DNA from: Bacteroidales bacterium M8
Lineage (GTDB): Bacteria > Bacteroidota > Bacteroidia > Bacteroidales > Muribaculaceae
Reading direction: 5' to 3'
Assembly (NCBI GenBank): GCA_001689495.1
Contig: LUJS01000044.1
Location: 1-40,864, forward strand
Length of the DNA stretch: 40,864 nt
Every line of letters begins with the position of its first letter. Positions within the stretch are counted from its first letter, which is position 1. The notes beneath the pieces are model-generated. The model saw nothing but the letters and a program-made list of their open reading frames with translations. It had not been told where the DNA came from and made no database searches. This document shows positions 1 through 8,347 of this stretch, piece after piece. The translations under genes were made by a program, and so were the position numbers.

Positions 1-169
1 CCGAGCCAGCGCTGGAAGTGGTAGTGCCATGGGGTTGATATGCGTGCGAGCGGTTTCATGGCGGCAAAGGTAGGGGAAAAATGGGGGAGATGGGTGCGAT
101 AATGCCGAGAAGGGGGGGGCACCTGACGGTGCCTGCACAGCCCAAAATGGGCACCTAAAGGTGCCGGGC

Positions 170-308
170 AATGGACGAAAGGGAGGCGGAGAGCCGGGAG
201 CGCTGCTCCCTGAACGGGAACAGGGAAAGGTGAAGGGGGGTAATGGACGAAAGGGAGGCGGAGGGACGGGAGCGTTGCTCCCTGAACTTGAAAAGGGAAA
301 GGTGAAGG
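170..308. repeat. Tandem 72-bp-period direct repeat with internal hairpins
   Basis: Copy 1 runs 170-235 and copy 2 runs 242-308. Both begin AATGGACGAAAGGGAGGCGG and end GGGAAAGGTGAAG. Each copy contains a perfect six-base stem, GGGAGC with GCTCCC around a three-base loop (196-210 and 268-282). The loop differs (GCT against GTT), as do a few other bases, so the copies have diverged slightly. This resembles an interspersed palindromic repeat rather than a gene. Its function is unknown. Confidence 0.75.
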
Positions 309-330
309 CGAGGGGCAAGGAATGAACAAA

Positions 331-381
331 CGAATCCCCCCGCGGTCATGATGGCTGTGGGGGGGATTCGTTTTGTTTTTT
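331..381 (+). terminator. Strong hairpin with T-run downstream of the beta-barrel gene
   Basis: An 11-bp perfect stem (331-341 with 360-370) closes an 18-base loop and is followed on the plus strand by TTTTGTTTTTT. The T-run is oriented for plus-strand transcripts. The same hairpin lies 20 bases past the stop codon of the minus-strand gene at 401, where a TTTGTT tract follows it, so it may act in both directions. Confidence 0.65.
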
Positions 382-400
382 GGGGCGCCTTCAGGTGCCG

Positions 401-1024
401 TTATTTGAGGAAGTAGGTGACCTTGATGTCTAATGTGCGGTTGCGGGCCGAGAGGTCGGTGAGCAGGCGGGTCTTGAGCGCATAGGTCATGCCCCATGTA
501 TATGAGGCCGAGATCTGCCAGCGGCGCCAGAGTTCGAAACCGCCGCCTACGATCAGCGACACGTCGCCGCCCGAATACTTGAGGGCGTCACACTTGGAGT
601 GGCCGGCCTGAATGGTGAACATGGGGCCGCCGAACACGAAAGGCGCCACGAAATCCTCCAGTCCCTGCATGCGGGTCCACTTGAACTTGAGGTTGAAGGG
701 TATGTCTATCGAGTGTATCCAGATGTTCTCGTTGCCATAGCCAAGCGAGCTCCATATCAGTTTCTGCCCCAGATTGAGCTTGGTGGAGCGCTGCTCGTAA
801 TACAGGCCCATGTCGAGACCGAAGCCGATGCCCGGGAACATCATTTCGGCCTTGATACCTGCCGAGCCTCCGATGCCCGACTTGACGTCGAAGAGGTCCT
901 GTTTGAAATTCATGTCGTTGAGTGTCATGCCCACCGACGGGCCCCAGCGGAACTGGGCGGCGGCGGGAACTGAGGCCATGACGGCACAGAATGCTATGAT
1001 GAGCGTGGTGACGAATTGTTTCAT
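401..1024 (-). CDS. PorT-like outer membrane beta-barrel protein
   Basis: Predicted 207-residue protein. A signal peptide (MKQFVTTLI, then an alanine-rich stretch ending AAAQF) is followed by alternating hydrophobic and polar strands with glycines typical of small eight-stranded Bacteroidetes barrels, ending in a strand whose last residues are TYFLK. Role: probably an outer membrane protein; no substrate can be inferred. I start it at the ATG at 1024 rather than at 1048: the 1024 start places the signal peptide at the N-terminus, and the TAATTTTG box at 1053-1060 would put the transcript start close to 1047, at or below the upstream ATG. It is transcribed alone, divergently from the C1 peptidase gene. 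Confidence 0.75.
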   Translation of the reverse strand: MKQFVTTLIIAFCAVMASVPAAAQFRWGPSVGMTLNDMNFKQDLFDVKSGIGGSAGIKAEMMFPGIGFGLDMGLYYEQRSTKLNLGQKLIWSSLGYGNENIWIHSIDIPFNLKFKWTRMQGLEDFVAPFVFGGPMFTIQAGHSKCDALKYSGGDVSLIVGGGFELWRRWQISASYTWGMTYALKTRLLTDLSARNRTLDIKVTYFLK

Positions 1025-1052
1025 TGTTGGGTCTATATCGGTTTTCAATCGG

Positions 1053-1060
1053 CAAAATTA
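1053..1060 (-). promoter_or_regulatory. -7 box for the beta-barrel gene
   Basis: TAATTTTG on the minus strand, matching the Bacteroidetes TAnnTTTG element, about 30 bases upstream of the chosen ATG at 1024. No convincing -33 TTG is visible. Confidence 0.5.
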
Positions 1061-1085
1061 CGATTTTTTCTTAACTTATGACCTC

Positions 1086-1111
1086 TTTTTGGGGATTTTC
1101 AGTTAACTTTG
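1086..1111 (+). promoter_or_regulatory. Promoter of the C1 peptidase gene
   Basis: TAACTTTG (1104-1111) lies 28 bases before the ATG at 1140 and matches the Bacteroidetes -7 element. A TTTTTGG tract (1086-1092) ends 12 bases upstream, closer than the usual spacing of about 19-21. Confidence 0.6.
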
Positions 1112-1139
1112 CATATATTTATCACCAATCCATCACATT

Positions 1140-2327
1140 ATGAAACGATATATACTCGCACTTTCGGCCCTCGCCGCCCTCACGGCGGTCGCCGAAGAGA
1201 AAAAAGACTCGGTCGAGGGATTCAAGTTCACCGACACCAAGGTGGTGCCCGGAACACCTGTCAAGGACCAGAACAAATCGGGCACATGCTGGAGTTTCTC
1301 GGGCATCGGATTCATTGAGAACGAGATTCTGCGCAACACGGGCAAGGAGCTTGACCTGAGCGAGATGTGGGTGGTGCGCCACTGCTATTCGGACAAGGCC
1401 GACCGATTCGTGCGCATGGACGGCAAGACCAACTTCGCCGCCGGCGGCTCGGTACTCGACGTGGCCTACGTCATCGACAACTATGGCATAGTGCCCGAAG
1501 AGGCATACAAGGGCCTCGAGTATGGCGAGGAGAAACACGACCACTATGAGCTTGACCCCGTCCTCGCAGGCATCGTCACCGCCGTCAACGACAAGAAAGG
1601 CAAGAAGTCGACCGCATGGAAGGGTGCCGTGGACGCAACCCTCGACTCATATCTCGGCAAGAGGCCCGAGACATTCACCGTCGACGGCAAGACATACACC
1701 CCGCAGAGCTATGCCGCGTCGCTCGGCATCAACACAGCCGACTACATCCCCGTCACCTCGTACACGCATCACCCCTTCTACACGCAGTTCCCCCTCGAGG
1801 TGGCCGACAACTGGCTCTGGCTGCCTTATCACAACGTGCCGATGGACGAGATGAAGGCCATCGTCGACAACGCCCTCGACAACGGATACTCGGTGGCTTG
1901 GGCCGCCGACGTGAGCGAGCCCGGATTCAAGTGGAAGGAGGGCTTTGCCGTAATGCCCAAGAAGAAGACTGCCGCCGACCTCGAGGGCACCGAGCTGGCC
2001 CGCTGGGTCAAGCTCTCGGACAAGGAGCGCGAGGACGAGCAGAACGACATCACCGGTCCCGTCGACGAGATAGAGGTGACACAGGAACTGCGTCAGGAGA
2101 TGTTCGACAACCACGAGACGACCGACGACCACGGCATGGTCATCGTGGGCAAGGCCAAGGACCAGAACGGCAAGAATTATTATAAGGTCAAGAACTCTTG
2201 GGACACCAATCAGGTCTACGACGGATATTTCTATGTCTCCGAGCCTTATTTCCTCGCCAAGACCCTCGACATCTATGTCAATCGCGCGGCCATCCCCGCC
2301 GACATCGCCAAAAAGATGAAACTTTGA
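1140..2327 (+). CDS. C1-family cysteine peptidase (PepC/bleomycin hydrolase type)
   Basis: 395-residue papain-fold peptidase of the aminopeptidase C/bleomycin hydrolase type. The oxyanion Gln44 and nucleophile Cys50 are in KDQNKSGTCWSFSG, the catalytic His331 in DDHGMVIVG and Asn352 in KVKNSWD, so all catalytic residues are present. Unlike cytosolic PepC it begins with a signal peptide (MKRYILALSA, probable cleavage after TAVA), so it likely works in the periplasm or on the surface, trimming peptides. The ATP-grasp-like gene downstream starts inside its stop codon, which indicates co-translation. Confidence 0.85.
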   Translation: MKRYILALSALAALTAVAEEKKDSVEGFKFTDTKVVPGTPVKDQNKSGTCWSFSGIGFIENEILRNTGKELDLSEMWVVRHCYSDKADRFVRMDGKTNFAAGGSVLDVAYVIDNYGIVPEEAYKGLEYGEEKHDHYELDPVLAGIVTAVNDKKGKKSTAWKGAVDATLDSYLGKRPETFTVDGKTYTPQSYAASLGINTADYIPVTSYTHHPFYTQFPLEVADNWLWLPYHNVPMDEMKAIVDNALDNGYSVAWAADVSEPGFKWKEGFAVMPKKKTAADLEGTELARWVKLSDKEREDEQNDITGPVDEIEVTQELRQEMFDNHETTDDHGMVIVGKAKDQNGKNYYKVKNSWDTNQVYDGYFYVSEPYFLAKTLDIYVNRAAIPADIAKKMKL

Positions 2328-3373
2328 GCAGGCTGCATCTGTTCAACCCCGAAAACGACCTTGCGCTGGCGCAGGGATTGCCACGTTACACACCCCCGTC
2401 CCATGCGGCCGCGCTGCACAGGGCGGGGGCGCTTATGCCCGCATGGTGGGCCGGCGAGGACGACCGCATCGTCGCACCGCCCGAGATGGAGGCAGACCTC
2501 GCGCATGTCCGTGACAGGTTCGGGCTGCACGGGCGCATCCACACCGCCGCCGACGGTGCGCTGACCCCCGACCCGTGGGGGTGGAGCGCCGATGCCGTCA
2601 GGCAGTTCCGCGCCGTGGGGGTGGACGGGGCGTCACTGCCCTCGGACAGCCGCATATCCGAGCTGAGATACCTGAGTCACCGCCGCACCGCCGCCGAGAT
2701 ACTCCGCCTGATGGGGCGCGAGGATCTGGCCGCAGTCGAGACATCTGACCCCGACGAGGTGCTGGCCCTCGAGGCCGCCCATACCGGATGCTACGTCAAG
2801 TCGCCGTGGTCGTGCAGCGGACGCGGCGTGTTCTGCGCCTCGGCCCTGAGCCGCGACGTGCTCCGCACCCGCGTCGCTGGACTGATACGCCGTCAGGGCT
2901 CGGTCACCGTAGAGCGCGGTGTCCGCGACAAGACACTCGATTTCGCAGCCCTCTATCGCTCGGAGGGGGGCAAGGTCACGTTTGCCGGACTGTCGGTGTT
3001 CCGGGCCGAAGAGCGCGGCACATACGGCGGCAACATCGTGGCCTCGCAGGATTGGATCAGGGAGCTGATAGTCAGCCACGTGGACTCCGGCGAGCTCGAC
3101 CGCGCCATATCGTGCCACGAAAAGATACTCACCCCGCTCGTGGGCTCCCGATATACCGGCTGGCTCGGCATAGACATGATGGCCGGAGCCTCCTCAGGGC
3201 TGCACCCCTGCATCGAGCTCAACCTCAGGCGCACCATGGGGGTCGTGGCCATGCATGTGGCCAGTCGGCTCGACCCGTCCCCCTCGCTCATGTCATGGAC
3301 CCTCGGCACCCCCGACGGCATCACCCTCCTCCCGCCCCGCGAAGGCTTCGCATTGACATTGAAGAGGTTGTAA
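2324..3373 (+). CDS. Conserved protein with ATP-grasp-like features, TTG start
   Basis: 349 residues. The N-terminus reads LSRLHLFNPENDLALA, a conserved opening in Bacteroidetes hypothetical proteins I recognise by pattern only. The middle and C-terminal parts look ATP-grasp-like: a lysine-containing strand YVKSPWSCSGRG (candidate ATP-binding Lys and Gly-rich loop), an acidic strand VTVERGV, and a late IELNLRRTMG segment in the place of the metal-binding Glu-x-Asn. The reaction is unknown. No ATG precedes the conserved opening except one far inside the upstream gene, so I choose TTG at 2324, giving a TTGA overlap with the peptidase stop. Usual alternatives would start later and lose conserved sequence. 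Confidence 0.65.
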   Translation: MSRLHLFNPENDLALAQGLPRYTPPSHAAALHRAGALMPAWWAGEDDRIVAPPEMEADLAHVRDRFGLHGRIHTAADGALTPDPWGWSADAVRQFRAVGVDGASLPSDSRISELRYLSHRRTAAEILRLMGREDLAAVETSDPDEVLALEAAHTGCYVKSPWSCSGRGVFCASALSRDVLRTRVAGLIRRQGSVTVERGVRDKTLDFAALYRSEGGKVTFAGLSVFRAEERGTYGGNIVASQDWIRELIVSHVDSGELDRAISCHEKILTPLVGSRYTGWLGIDMMAGASSGLHPCIELNLRRTMGVVAMHVASRLDPSPSLMSWTLGTPDGITLLPPREGFALTLKRL

Positions 3374-3429
3374 AACGGGTGTGTTGCAGGTTTTTGAAAA
3401 TGATTGTTATAATTTTATAAAAAAAGTTG

Positions 3430-3437
3430 TAACTTTG
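3430..3437 (+). promoter_or_regulatory. -7 box for the LRR surface protein gene
   Basis: TAACTTTG, 48 bases before the ATG at 3486, in an AT-rich spacer. A TTG at 3404-3406 is 23 bases upstream, a slightly long -33 spacing. Confidence 0.55.
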
Positions 3438-3485
3438 CCGAAAATAAAATCGAAGTTCTAATTATTTAACCCTAAATCAAACTGT

Positions 3486-6400
3486 ATGAATAAGTTTTAT
3501 GCGATGGCCGTGACGGCAGCGTGCGCCCTTGGCGTGTCTGCCGCTCCTCTGATCATCCACGAACTGCCGGGCAGCCCCGTGCGTGAGCTCGAGGCAAGTG
3601 CGACCAACTTCAAACAGGCACTTGGCCCCGTGATGCTGAAGGCCCCCGGCCAAGCCGCATCCGAAAACGCCCCCGAGACACTTGTCGGCAAGACATACGT
3701 CTCTCTCTACAACGACGGCAACTGGGCCTGCAACAATTATTTCACTGTAACCGAGGGTGCCGACGGAGGTCTGGTATTCGAAGGCCTTGCCGAAGGCTAT
3801 GACGTGAAAGGAACCTATGACGCCGCCACGGGCACCGTGACCATACCCACCGAGGTTGTCATCGGCACACACTCGACCTATGGCGACATCACCCTCTGGG
3901 CACTCGACCTTGCCACACAGAAATACTCAAACAACGACATTGTCGGAACAGTCGAGGGCAACACCATCACCTTCAACTATGGCATCTATGGCGCCGTCAC
4001 CGCCGGCGGTCTCGTCGTCATGGGCGACCTCACCGCACAGGAGCCCAACGCCACTGCAACATTCGCACAGAACACGAACACCTTCGAGCTGCCCCTGCTT
4101 GTCAACAAGACCGGCGACAACTCCATCGAGGTGGCAGGTCTGAGCGGCATCCTTTATGGCGGCTATTGCCCCGTGCCCTTCACCCTCAATGCCACAAGCC
4201 AGACTGCATTCATGCCCGTGGGCACGCCCGTGGACAAGCAGTATAAACAAACCGGCACCGTCACTTGGATTCTCGGCGGCGTCGATCCCGTCATGGGCTA
4301 TCTCGACGACCTCACGCTCAATGTAGTCACCTCCGAGACCACATCGCTGCTTTCGGTTGACAATGTTTTCTATGGCTATCCCAACGGTCAGAGCTACAAC
4401 GGATACACATTCACCAACTTCAACATCAGCGTAGACTTCAATGTCTTCACGGGCGAGGTGAACGGCGGCGGTGACGAGGAGACCGACACCCCCACCATCA
4501 ACGGCCTTACCTATCTGATAGACCGCGAGGCCAAGACCGCCACCGTGACCGGCTGTCTGGCAACCCTGATCAATGCCGAGATTCCCGCCACGTTCACATA
4601 CGGCGACAACGAGTATACCGTCGTGGCCGTGGGCAAGGAGGCATTCATGGCCAACAACTCGGTCAAGACCCTGAGCATCCCTGCCACCGTGACCTCTTTC
4701 GGTCAGGACGCCTGCCGCAACATGAAGAGCCTCAAGACTCTCACGGTGTCTGACATGGCCGCTTGGTGTGCCACCGACTTCGCCAACGGCAACGCCAACC
4801 CCCTCTACAACCTGTTCAGCTCGACTCGCGAGTCAAACTGGGGCACCGTCATCTTCGGCGAAATCTCCAACCCCACCACCCTCGAGATTCCCGAAGGCGT
4901 GACCAAGATAGGCCGTGCATTCTACGGCTACAAGCTGCTCGAGGCAGTAACGCTCCCCTCGACCCTCACCGAGCTCGGCGACCAGACATTCGCCAACTGC
5001 GCAAGACTCACCGAGGCAGTCATTCCCGAGGGCGTGACCACCATGGGCTCGTCGTTCTGGAGCTGCTCGGCACTCAAGAGCGTCACTCTCCCCTCGACAC
5101 TCAAGACTCTCGGCAACAGCACGTTCTATGGCTGCAAGGCACTTGAGAGCATCGAGCTCCCCGAGGGTCTCGAGAGCATGGGCATGATGGTATTCTCGAG
5201 CTGTAACAACATAGCCAAGCTGACCTGCCCCGCCGCAGTGCCCCCGACCGCAGGCATGATGACGTTCGACGACATCGACGCCACCATCCCCGTCTATGTC
5301 CCCGAGGCATCAATCAACGCATACAAGGAGGCTGCCGAGTGGAGCCACTTCACCAACTATCTGGCATACACCGAGCCCCAGTCACCCTTTGGCGACGGCG
5401 TGCTTGACGCGCCTGTGTCCACATGGCCTACCAACGGTTCGGCCATGCTGCCTCTGGACGGCTCCGTCAAGCTGACCTATGGCGTGGATGTCGAAGTCTT
5501 CGGCAAAGCTACGCTGAACGACGCCAAGATCGCCCTCAAGGTCGAGAACAATGTCGTGAGCATCGACTACAAGGGGCTGACACCCTCGACCGAATACACC
5601 CTGACCATCCCCGCCAAGGGTATCGGCAACGCCGAGGCATCGAACGCCGAGGCGCTGGTCTACACCTTCACCACAGCTCCCGCCGACGTGCTGTTCTACT
5701 CGGACTTCAGGGACTATCCCTATGACTATTCGGTGACCTATCGCGACATCAAGGAAAACAAGGACATCCTCGCCAAGGGTTCGACCAACAAGACAGTCGA
5801 GGTCGGCGGCATGACATTCTTCAGCGGCAGCAAGGGTCGCGTCGTCGCCATGCAGGCCGACCTGAACTCTTCAGACCCCGAGGCCGACTACGGTCCCTAT
5901 CAGCCCGAACATGCCGGTGCTTCGGCACGCGCCGTACAGCTGATCGACGGCGGCAACGGTCTCTATGTCGAGACTCCCGAGGTCGAGGGCCCCTGCGAGC
6001 TCACCTTCTATATCGGCAACACAGGCACCACCGAGGGCACGCTCATCCTGACCGACGAGCGCGGCGACAAGGAGAAGGCACTGGCCGAGTTCAAGGTCGA
6101 GGGCGCCAAGAGAATGTTCAAGTACACATACTCCTATCCCTACAAGGGCGCAGTCAAGTTCCGTCTCTACAACCAGAAGGCCAAGGTCAATGTCAACGAC
6201 ATCCTCATCGTCAAGGGTGAGGGTCCCGGCATCGACCGTCCCGCCGAGGATCCCGACACCGAGGCACCCGTGATGACATCGGCATGGCCCGCCGCCGGAG
6301 CATACGTACCTGTCGAGGGCAAGGTCTACGTTACATTCGACGAGCCTGTCATCGCATCGGGCAAGGCCCTGCTTAACGGTGCCGAGCTCGACATCACCGT

Positions 6401-7208
6401 CGAGGGCTCGAAACTGAGCGTGGCATACGCAGGTCTCGAGAACGGCAAGGAGTACACCATGGAGATTCCCGCCGTGAGCGACGAGGCCGGCAACAAGACA
6501 GAGCCCATCAGCGTGGCCATCAACACCATCGCCGACAACGTGCTCTATTACACCGACTTCGCCAACTATCCCTACGACTACTTCACCGCCTACAACCACA
6601 TCCCCAACGAGGGTGGCGACAACGAGGACATCATCGCCAAGAACTCGACCGACGTCACCGTGACCAAGGCCGGCATCACCTATCACAGCGGCACCAACGG
6701 CCGCGTGGTGGCCATGGGCAAGCCCAACCTCTTTGAGGACGCCGGCAAGGAGCATGCAGGCGCATCGGCACGCTGCATCCAGATCAGCGGCGGTGAGAAC
6801 GCGCTCTATGCCGAGCTGCCCGCCGCCGAGGGTCCCTGCGAGCTGACACTCTATGTGGGCAACGGTCCCGCCGCAGCCGCATCCATCGTCGTGACCGACG
6901 AGAAGGGCGACACCGAGAATCCTCTGGCAACATTCGCCCTCCCCGCCGAGAAGAAGATGTATCGCTTTGACTACAAGCACGTAGCCGAGGGCCCCGTGAC
7001 ACTGCGCATCTACAACATGGGCGCACAGTTCAACCTGCACGACATCCTCCTCGTCAAGGCCGAGAACAGCGCGATCGACGTGATCGAGGTCGCTGACGAC
7101 GCCGAGGCCGTATATTACAACCTGCAGGGTGTCCGCGTCGAGAATCCCGCCGCCGGACTCTATATCCGCGTACGCGGCCAGAAAGTAGACAAGGTCATCG
7201 TGAAGTAA
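3486..7208 (+). CDS. BspA-type leucine-rich repeat and Ig-like surface protein
   Basis: 1240 residues. Signal peptide (1-20, ending GVSAAP); a beta-rich N-terminal region to about 330; BspA/LRR_5-type repeats from about 334 to 620 (recurring pattern such as TLEIPEGVTKIG, AVTLPSTLTELGDQTF); then two tandem copies of a roughly 275-residue module (about 633-917 and 924-1198). Each module has an SbsA-like Ig domain (WPTNGS/WPAAGA, then YTLTIPA/YTMEIPA) and a second beta-domain containing NYPYDY-like, GRVVAM, EHAGASAR and EGPCELT motifs. The protein ends with YYNLQGVRVENPAAG and KVIVK, a tail common on exported Bacteroidales proteins and possibly a type IX sorting signal. Likely extracellular, with adhesion or glycan/protein binding as the family role; the ligand is unknown. 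Confidence 0.8.
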   Translation: MNKFYAMAVTAACALGVSAAPLIIHELPGSPVRELEASATNFKQALGPVMLKAPGQAASENAPETLVGKTYVSLYNDGNWACNNYFTVTEGADGGLVFEGLAEGYDVKGTYDAATGTVTIPTEVVIGTHSTYGDITLWALDLATQKYSNNDIVGTVEGNTITFNYGIYGAVTAGGLVVMGDLTAQEPNATATFAQNTNTFELPLLVNKTGDNSIEVAGLSGILYGGYCPVPFTLNATSQTAFMPVGTPVDKQYKQTGTVTWILGGVDPVMGYLDDLTLNVVTSETTSLLSVDNVFYGYPNGQSYNGYTFTNFNISVDFNVFTGEVNGGGDEETDTPTINGLTYLIDREAKTATVTGCLATLINAEIPATFTYGDNEYTVVAVGKEAFMANNSVKTLSIPATVTSFGQDACRNMKSLKTLTVSDMAAWCATDFANGNANPLYNLFSSTRESNWGTVIFGEISNPTTLEIPEGVTKIGRAFYGYKLLEAVTLPSTLTELGDQTFANCARLTEAVIPEGVTTMGSSFWSCSALKSVTLPSTLKTLGNSTFYGCKALESIELPEGLESMGMMVFSSCNNIAKLTCPAAVPPTAGMMTFDDIDATIPVYVPEASINAYKEAAEWSHFTNYLAYTEPQSPFGDGVLDAPVSTWPTNGSAMLPLDGSVKLTYGVDVEVFGKATLNDAKIALKVENNVVSIDYKGLTPSTEYTLTIPAKGIGNAEASNAEALVYTFTTAPADVLFYSDFRDYPYDYSVTYRDIKENKDILAKGSTNKTVEVGGMTFFSGSKGRVVAMQADLNSSDPEADYGPYQPEHAGASARAVQLIDGGNGLYVETPEVEGPCELTFYIGNTGTTEGTLILTDERGDKEKALAEFKVEGAKRMFKYTYSYPYKGAVKFRLYNQKAKVNVNDILIVKGEGPGIDRPAEDPDTEAPVMTSAWPAAGAYVPVEGKVYVTFDEPVIASGKALLNGAELDITVEGSKLSVAYAGLENGKEYTMEIPAVSDEAGNKTEPISVAINTIADNVLYYTDFANYPYDYFTAYNHIPNEGGDNEDIIAKNSTDVTVTKAGITYHSGTNGRVVAMGKPNLFEDAGKEHAGASARCIQISGGENALYAELPAAEGPCELTLYVGNGPAAAASIVVTDEKGDTENPLATFALPAEKKMYRFDYKHVAEGPVTLRIYNMGAQFNLHDILLVKAENSAIDVIEVADDAEAVYYNLQGVRVENPAAGLYIRVRGQKVDKVIVK

Positions 7209-7232
7209 TTCACCACCGACCCGCATAAACAT

Positions 7233-7273
7233 ACCGCCCTCCCTGCACATCCGAGCAGGGAGGGCGGTTTTTC
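7233..7273 (+). terminator. Rho-independent terminator after the LRR gene
   Basis: A perfect 14-bp stem (7233-7246 with 7255-7268), an eight-base loop and a T-run, 25 bases past the stop codon at 7208. It also separates this gene from the convergent GldB-like gene. Confidence 0.9.
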
Positions 7274-7294
7274 TTGTCCAAGGCTGTCGCGGGG

Positions 7295-8236
7295 TCAGTA
7301 ACCCGAATCTCTCAGGAACTGTCCGGCGTTGAGGTCTCGGGCGCTAAGCACCGAGTCGACCGTGGCGTCGGGGTGGGATGACAGCCACGCGGCCACGATG
7401 TGAGAGCCTATGTAGCGTCCGGCAGCCCCGGGAGCGTCGGCAGAGATTATGGCAGTGGCGGGGGCCGTGGCGATGGCCGACCTTATCACCGCCGGGTCCG
7501 TGGTATAGACCAGATTGCGGTCGAGCAGGGTGTTCCACATCGCCGTCTCGTGGTCGCGCAGCCAGTTCGATTCCTCCCTGTCATAGCCCAGCACGTCGGC
7601 CTCGCTCGCTTCTGCTGCCTTCATGGCGGCCTGCGTCACCGCCCCCTCGTATATCATGCGGTCGAGCAGGGTGGGGTAGGCCGTCTGCGGTGCGAACGGC
7701 CTGCGGGCGCGAATGACCGCCTCGGCCACGTCTGCCGGAATGCGCGAGCGCACCTTGCGGCGGCGCACGAAGTCGGGAAAATATCCATAGGGCTCATAGC
7801 CGGTGCCCAGATAGTGGTTGAGGCCGATGAAGAGCATCGAGTCGGCCGTGATGACCGACTGGTTGAAAGGGGAGATGACGGCATAGACCTCGGGGCGGGT
7901 GAATCCCGACAGCATCCTTTCGAGCCGACCGAAGACCGCGCCGAGGGCGGCCTCCTCAGGGCTGATGTCGGCAAACGCAGAGTCCACGGCCTGAACGTGC
8001 GCGGCAATAGAGGGCATGGAGGCATAGAGGGCCACGGCCGAGTCGGTGGGCTCGCCATAGCCCGAGATGAGGAAGAGCGTCCTCGTGGCGTCGAGTTCGG
8101 CGGGGGTCGAGGGGAGCCGTCCCGAGCCGAGCGTGTCGTCGAGACGGGATATGGCGACAGGTGTCTGTCTGTCCGCGCAGCCGGCAATCATCAAGGCCGC
8201 TACGGGGGGCAATATGCGGGCAAAGAGGTTTTTCAT
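7295..8236 (-). CDS. GldB-like lipoprotein
   Basis: 313 residues. Starts MKNLFARILPPVAALMIAGC: a lipoprotein signal with lipobox IAGC, so the protein is expected to be anchored to a membrane. The middle carries the GldB-type signature LFIGLNHYLG, followed by YEPYGYFPDFVRRR and IPADV. GldB is required for gliding in flavobacteria; in non-gliding Bacteroidales its homologues have no settled role and have been grouped with envelope functions. I use the ATG at 8236 rather than 8263, because only that start puts the lipobox Cys about 20 residues in. The gene is convergent with the LRR gene and divergent from the amidase gene. Confidence 0.75.
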   Translation of the reverse strand: MKNLFARILPPVAALMIAGCADRQTPVAISRLDDTLGSGRLPSTPAELDATRTLFLISGYGEPTDSAVALYASMPSIAAHVQAVDSAFADISPEEAALGAVFGRLERMLSGFTRPEVYAVISPFNQSVITADSMLFIGLNHYLGTGYEPYGYFPDFVRRRKVRSRIPADVAEAVIRARRPFAPQTAYPTLLDRMIYEGAVTQAAMKAAEASEADVLGYDREESNWLRDHETAMWNTLLDRNLVYTTDPAVIRSAIATAPATAIISADAPGAAGRYIGSHIVAAWLSSHPDATVDSVLSARDLNAGQFLRDSGY

Positions 8237-8240
8237 CACC

Positions 8241-8265
8241 CAAAAGTAGGGAATTTTCGGCAAAA
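8241..8265 (-). promoter_or_regulatory. Possible promoter of the GldB-like gene
   Basis: TACTTTTG at 8248-8241 on the minus strand, with TTTTG (8265-8261) ending 12 bases upstream. The transcript start would fall almost on the ATG at 8236, so either the message is leaderless or this box is not the real one. Confidence 0.35.
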
Positions 8266-8293
8266 GGTCATAAAAAATCGGCCTGAATAGGGC

Positions 8294-8319
8294 TTTTTGG
8301 CTTGTTTTTGCTAATTTTG
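8294..8319 (+). promoter_or_regulatory. Promoter of the amidase gene
   Basis: TAATTTTG (8312-8319), 28 bases before the ATG at 8348. TTTTTGG (8294-8300) lies upstream, its TTTG ending 12 bases before the box. It probably serves the amidase and possibly the genes that follow. Confidence 0.6.
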
Positions 8320-8347
8320 CACAGAATTATCTTCCGTTCACGGTGCC

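Larger units (their letters stand above)
1..400. other. Non-coding, repeat-rich left edge
   Basis: No convincing gene is seen in this 400-base stretch. It holds a pair of 66-bp direct repeats (170-235 and 242-308), three short palindromes of the GGCACCT/AGGTGCC type and a terminator hairpin. Open frames here are low-complexity and simply translate the repeat twice. A TACCTTTG box on the minus strand (65-72) points out of the left edge towards an ATG at 59, but only 19 codons are visible and nothing can be said about the product. Confidence 0.6.

Noticed and set aside
1..59. Possible gene start on the minus strand leaving the window
   Set aside because: There are only 19 codons and a TACCTTTG box that would make the message leaderless, too little to call.
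155..349. 64-residue minus-strand frame
   Set aside because: It is a translation of the 72-bp-period repeat and is rich in Ser, Leu and Arg with no other support.
2198..2323. N-terminal extension of the ATP-grasp-like protein
   Set aside because: It lies wholly within the C1 peptidase gene in another frame and precedes the conserved opening of the family.
5871..7250. 459-residue minus-strand frame
   Set aside because: It is a shadow of the LRR/Ig protein; long antisense frames arise from the strong third-position bias here.
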